A stretch of DNA of 64,000 bases, taken from contig CAJQUN010000040.1 of NCBI GenBank assembly GCA_907163345.1, positions 1,488,001-1,552,000 of the forward strand, written 5' to 3'. Below are positions 60,169-64,000 of the stretch, piece after piece. The stretch comes from Haberlea rhodopensis (Eukaryota; Streptophyta; Magnoliopsida; Lamiales; Gesneriaceae). Numbering within the stretch: position 1 is the first letter of the stretch; every line of letters starts with the position of its first letter. The notes beneath the pieces are model-generated. The model was given only the letters and a program-made list of their open reading frames with translations, did no database searches and was not told where the DNA came from. Position numbers and translations under genes: made by a program.

Positions 60169-61805
60169 TCAATCACCTGTATCAAAATTCAAAATTTTTA
60201 GACATGATTGCAATTTAGAAATAGGTAAACACTTAGTTCCCATATCAGCAGGATTATATTCAGAAAGAATTTTTTCAAGATTAACTAACACTTTAGCCAC
60301 TACATCCCTAATGTAATGAAATCTAACATCAATATGCTTAGTGCGATCATGAAAAATAGGATTCTTACACAGTTGAATGCCGGACTGAGAATCAGAAAAT
60401 ACCTCTACCTTACCTTCGAGCAAGTTAAGTTCAGAGATCAAACCTTTCAGCCAGACAGCTTCCTTCAAAGCTTCTGTTACAGCAACATATTCTGACTCCG
60501 TTGTCGACAAGGCAACGATATGCTGCAGCTGCGACTTCCAACTTATGCATGCTCCACACAAAGTGAAAACATATGAAGCGGTAGATTTTCTATTGTCCTT
60601 ATCATTAGCATAATTAGAATCAACATAACCTTTCAACTTGACACCTTCAGCATATTTAGAAAAACATAAGCCATAATGCATAGAGTTTTTCAAATATCGC
60701 AACAACCATTTAACAGCATTCCAATGTACCACACCAGGATTAGACATATATCTACTCAAGCAGCTAACAGCATAAGCAATGTCAGGTCTAGTGCTAACCA
60801 TCAAATACATTATAGAACCAATTGCATTTGAATACGGCACATTTTTCATGGCATCAAAATCAACATCAGTTTTGGGACTTTGATCTTTACTTAGCACAAA
60901 ATGAGCAGCTAAGGGCACGTTAACAGGTTTTGCATCAATCATGGAAAATTTCTTTAAAATTTTCTCTACATAAGAAGTTTGCGTTAAACAGAGAGTAGAT
61001 TCCTTTCTGTCTCTAACAATGTCCATGCCTAGGATTCTACTAGCATCACCTAAAAACTTCATATCAAATTTATCACTCAAACAGTTCTTAATATGCTCAA
61101 TGGATTTCAGACAATGGCTAGCAATCAACATGTCATCCACGTAAATCAACAAGAAAACAGGCACAGGCATTTTATCCTTAAAATACAAGCAATGATCAAA
61201 AGAGCTTCTTTTAAATTTTAAGGTAAGCATACATTCATCTAACTTCTTATTCCATTGCCTAAGTGATTGTTTTAGGCCATACAAAGATTTATTAAGCAAA
61301 CAAACGTGATTAGGGTTCTTTGAGTCAACAAAACCATCAGGTTGTTTCATGTAAATCTTTTCATCTAAGTCACCATGCAAAAAAGCGGTTTTAACATCCA
61401 TCTGCTTAAGTTCCCAATTAAAGTGAGCAACAAGTGATAATAAAATTCTCACAGTAGTAAACTTAACAACAGGAGCAAAGATTTCAGTATAGTCAATACC
61501 CTCTCTTTGAGTAAAACCTTTGCAACTAGCCTAGCTTTATATCTAACAGAATCAGTTTCATTCTTTACCTTAAATAACCATTTGCACTCTACCAAAGAGC
61601 AATTAACAGGTTTAGGTACAAGAGTCCATGTATGATTCACAACTAGAGAATGCATTTCATCTTTCATGGCACTAAGCCAGTACACAGCATTTTTTGATTT
61701 CAAAGCTTCATTATAGGTCTTAGGCTCACAATTATCAATTGACTCAAACATATTGAAAACATGCGATGTGAGGTGAAAATCATTAAACCTAGCAGGATGT
61801 TTCAT
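60169..61805 (-). pseudogene. Copia reverse transcriptase and RNase H
   Basis: Two frames: 61805-61449 (the RT N-terminus, KSKNAVYWLSAMKDEM, WTLVPKP, CKWLFKVK) and 61452-60169 (MDVKTAFLHGDLDEKIYMKQ, the YVDD site in LLIYVDDMLIA, STRPDIAYAVSCLSRYMSNP, GYVDSNYANDKDNRKSTASY, STTESEYVAVTEALKEAVWL, RTKHIDVRFHYIRD). The break near 61525 lies in the ARLVAKGF region, where one G is missing. The second frame alone would lack the RT start. Confidence 0.87.
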
Positions 61806-62743
61806 TTTTTATATATATAATCATGCAGATCTTCATGTTCATTAGCAACCAATTCATTATGCACATGTTCGTCAACATTTTCATGCAAATTAGGTTCATT
61901 AACAGGCAAGTTCTCATGATTCATATCAGGGAGCACATTGTTTTCAATAATTGGGGAAACAATAGGCAAAGACTCCACCTTGCTTGGTGTAGTCACAGAC
62001 TCACAATCAGATTCAGGCAAAGATGGAAGCAAGCAAGGCATTTCAGATTCATTAAAAATGACATCCCTTCTTATAATAGTTTTGAAACCAGATTCACATC
62101 TTACCCAAAGCCTATATCCTTTCACAGCCTCAGGATAACCAAGAAAGACGCACTTAACTGACCTAGGTTCAAGTTTGTCTCCTTTTCTATGCACAAAAGC
62201 AGAACAACCAAACACTTTAAGATTTGAAAAATCTAATTTCTTACCAGAAAAAACACTTTCGGGACACTTACCATTCAAAGGCACGGAAGGGGATCTATTT
62301 ATCAAATAAGAAGCTGTCACGACAGCTTCGCCCCAGAACGTCTTTGAGAGTCCAGAAGATGCAAGCATACTTCTAACTCTCTCGAGTAAAGTTTTGTTCA
62401 TCCTCTCAGCAACACCATTCTGCTGGGGAGTATAGGGCACAGTCTTGTGTCTCAGAATCCCTGATTCACTGCACAAGTCATCAAACAAGATATTGCAGAA
62501 TTCCATTCCATTATCTGTCCTAAGCCGTTTAATCTTTTTTCCAGTTTGGTTTTCAATCAAAATCTTCCCGTTTTTAAATTTATCAAAAACATCAGATTTA
62601 TTTTTCATTAGAAAAATCCATATCTTTCTAGAGTAATCATCGATGATAGACAAAAAATACATATTACCACCTTGAGTTGGGACGGATGAAGGTCCCCAAA
62701 CATCAGCATGCAGGTATTCAAGTATATCAGAACATTTAGTCAC
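61802..62743 (-). pseudogene. Copia integrase
   Basis: 313 codons with the D-D-E catalytic core: LHADVWGPSSVPTQGG, IDDYSRKIWIFLMKNKSD, RTDNGMEF and YTPQQNGVAERMNKTL, then ASYLINRSPSVPLNGKCPES and VFGCSAFVH. It ends in an acidic, low-complexity linker before the reverse transcriptase. The frame is broken at about 61803 in an A run. Confidence 0.85.
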
Positions 62744-63294
62744 ATTGGGGGAAGGGGAGATAGGAAATTTAACTCTTTGTTGTTTCCTAAAACAAAGGAA
62801 TCACAAAAAGTCATGCAAGACAATTTATCCCTACCAAAGCAACCATCTTTATGTAAAATCTCTAATCCTTTAGAACTCATATGACCTAACCTTTTATGCC
62901 ATAAATCAGTTAAATCGTCTGACACAGAATTAGCACAGATTTTACCATAATCAGAGACTGTTTTGCAAACATACAAATTCCTTATTTTCTCAGCCTTAAA
63001 AGCTACCAAAGACCCCCGCATAATTTTCATGCAACCATTTCCCCATTTACCCTCATAACCATCAGACTCTAAAGCTGCACAAGACATCAAGTTATTGCAC
63101 AAAGCAGGAACATGTCTAACATCTTTCAAAGTCACAGAATAACCAGATTCAAATTTCAGACAAATATTACCAATACCAGAAACTTTACATAATTTCTCAT
63201 TGGCCATAGAAACAGAAGCATGCTCAATTTCCTTGTAGCTAGAAAACAAATTTTTAAGTGGTGTCATGTGATAAGTGCAACCTGAATCAATAAG
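62740..63294 (-). pseudogene. Copia protease and GAG-pre-integrase region
   Basis: Starts immediately after the TGA with the aspartic protease active site LIDSGCTYHMT. The pre-integrase zinc motif follows (LWHKRLGHMSSKGLEIL, then CMTFC). The frame is lost near 62785, where one A is missing from an A run; the integrase continues in another frame. Confidence 0.85.
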
Positions 63295-63909
63295 TCATTC
63301 ATTTTCACACACAGGTAATGAAAGTACAGAGTTCACAGAGTCACATAATTCAGTCACCATAAAAATATCCCCTATGTTTTCCCCAGAGGTAGAAGCATTG
63401 TTCGCTTGTTCATTTGTCTGATTTTCATTTCTTTTCTGATTCTTCTTTTTAGGGCAATCTTTTATGAAATGATTTGGGTCCCCACAATTGTAACATTTCT
63501 TTCCTCTAGGCCTAGATTTTGATCTAGCCCTATTTTTTCCTCTTTTATCACTTTTCTGATATTTGTTATTGTAAGATTTGTTATTATGCATATGTTGTGA
63601 TCTACCACGAACGTGCATAACTTCACCAGAGGATTGTCTATTACCTTTGTTAACTTTTAGATCTATTTCCTTGCTTTTTAAGCCGTTCATTACAGTATCC
63701 ATTGTAATAGAATCTCTACCGTACTTAATGGCGGATTTTACATCACTATAATTTTCAGGAATAGCATTTAAAAGAACAATAGGTGAATAGTCGTCAATGT
63801 TCTTATATCCCGTCAATTTAATATCTTGAATTAACTTAGCAAACACATCCAAATTTTCATCTACGTCTTTGTTCAAGTCTAGCTTGAATCTGAAAAAATT
63901 TTCTAGCAA
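63295..63909 (-). pseudogene. Copia gag with CCHC zinc knuckle
   Basis: 204 codons open. It has the typical gag middle (FRFKLDLNKDVDENLDVFAK, VLLNAIPENY), a Lys/Arg-rich linker and the zinc knuckle CYNCGDPNHFIKDC near 63450-63500. It ends at a TGA (63295-63297) directly before the protease, where the in-frame codon is likely to have been Trp. The N-terminal gag residues are missing or out of frame beyond 63915. Confidence 0.85.
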
Positions 63910-64000
63910 GAAAAGTTTACTTAGGGAGCATCAGCATCGATGTCCATATTTTGGCTTGATCTGACACATGTGGCCAATTAATCTAGCCAGCAGGTGGAGC

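Larger units (their letters stand above)
59305..64000 (-). mobile_element. Ty1/copia retrotransposon, partial, running off the right edge
   Basis: The order on the minus strand is gag, protease, integrase, reverse transcriptase, RNase H, purine tract, LTR, which is the copia order. The reading frames are long and well preserved, so this is the youngest coding retroelement in the window. It is nevertheless broken by at least one nonsense codon and three single-base frameshifts. The 60-64 kb part keeps nearly all of the polyprotein. The bases beyond about 63915 no longer read as gag. Confidence 0.9.

Noticed and set aside
61823..62161. Plus-strand frames opposite the copia integrase
   Set aside because: Shadows of the real minus-strand coding sequence.

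Overview
The window is a piece of a eudicot plant nuclear genome: AT-rich, genes split by GT-AG introns, and most of the sequence made of plant transposons and their remains. The species cannot be named from the sequence.

Three host genes are readable, plus one broken fragment and one very small gene. (1) A SOG1-type NAC transcription factor (DNA-damage response) on the + strand, 6940-15657. Its 8-base first coding exon (M-A-G...) is separated from the rest by a 6 kb intron holding a decayed Ty1/copia element bounded by a perfect 5-bp target duplication. All five C-terminal SQ motifs keep the Arabidopsis spacing, but exon 5 shows a frame conflict. (2) An HHO/NIGT1-type GARP transcription factor (+, 45204-50995). 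Its last intron contains a minus-strand, internally deleted endogenous pararetrovirus-like insertion. (3) A two-exon gene for a plant protein I cannot name (minus, 57639-58264). (4) A 42-residue DVL/ROTUNDIFOLIA-like peptide gene (minus, 19791-19919), small enough to be missed by usual length cutoffs. (5) Three exons of an FHA domain resembling kanadaptin (minus, 26992-27646), probably a broken fragment.

Layout: 1-5.2 kb PIF/Harbinger-like relic, Ty3/gypsy-like solo LTR with target duplication, an LTR-like dispersed repeat and a long-inverted-repeat element. 6.9-15.7 kb SOG1 with its intronic copia element. 17-24 kb TRIMs, inverted-repeat MITEs, a hAT MITE, the DVL-like gene and a Harbinger-like element. 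27-33 kb the FHA fragment and an Ac-like hAT with a second hAT nested in it. 35.4-38.4 kb and 53.3-56.2 kb two hAT copies of one family in opposite orientation. 39.7-43 kb LINE 3' end and copia relic. 43.4-44.4 kb hAT MITE. 45.2-51 kb HHO gene. 57.6-58.3 kb unknown gene. 59.3-64 kb a recent but frameshifted copia element running off the right edge.

No operons, CRISPR arrays, rRNA or tRNA genes were seen. I see no undescribed multi-gene system. The most informative signals are the intronic insertions in two transcription-factor genes, the SOG1 exon-5 lesion, the DVL-like peptide gene, and a 12-bp GCGATCGATCGC-type palindrome that recurs in at least three unrelated transposon families.
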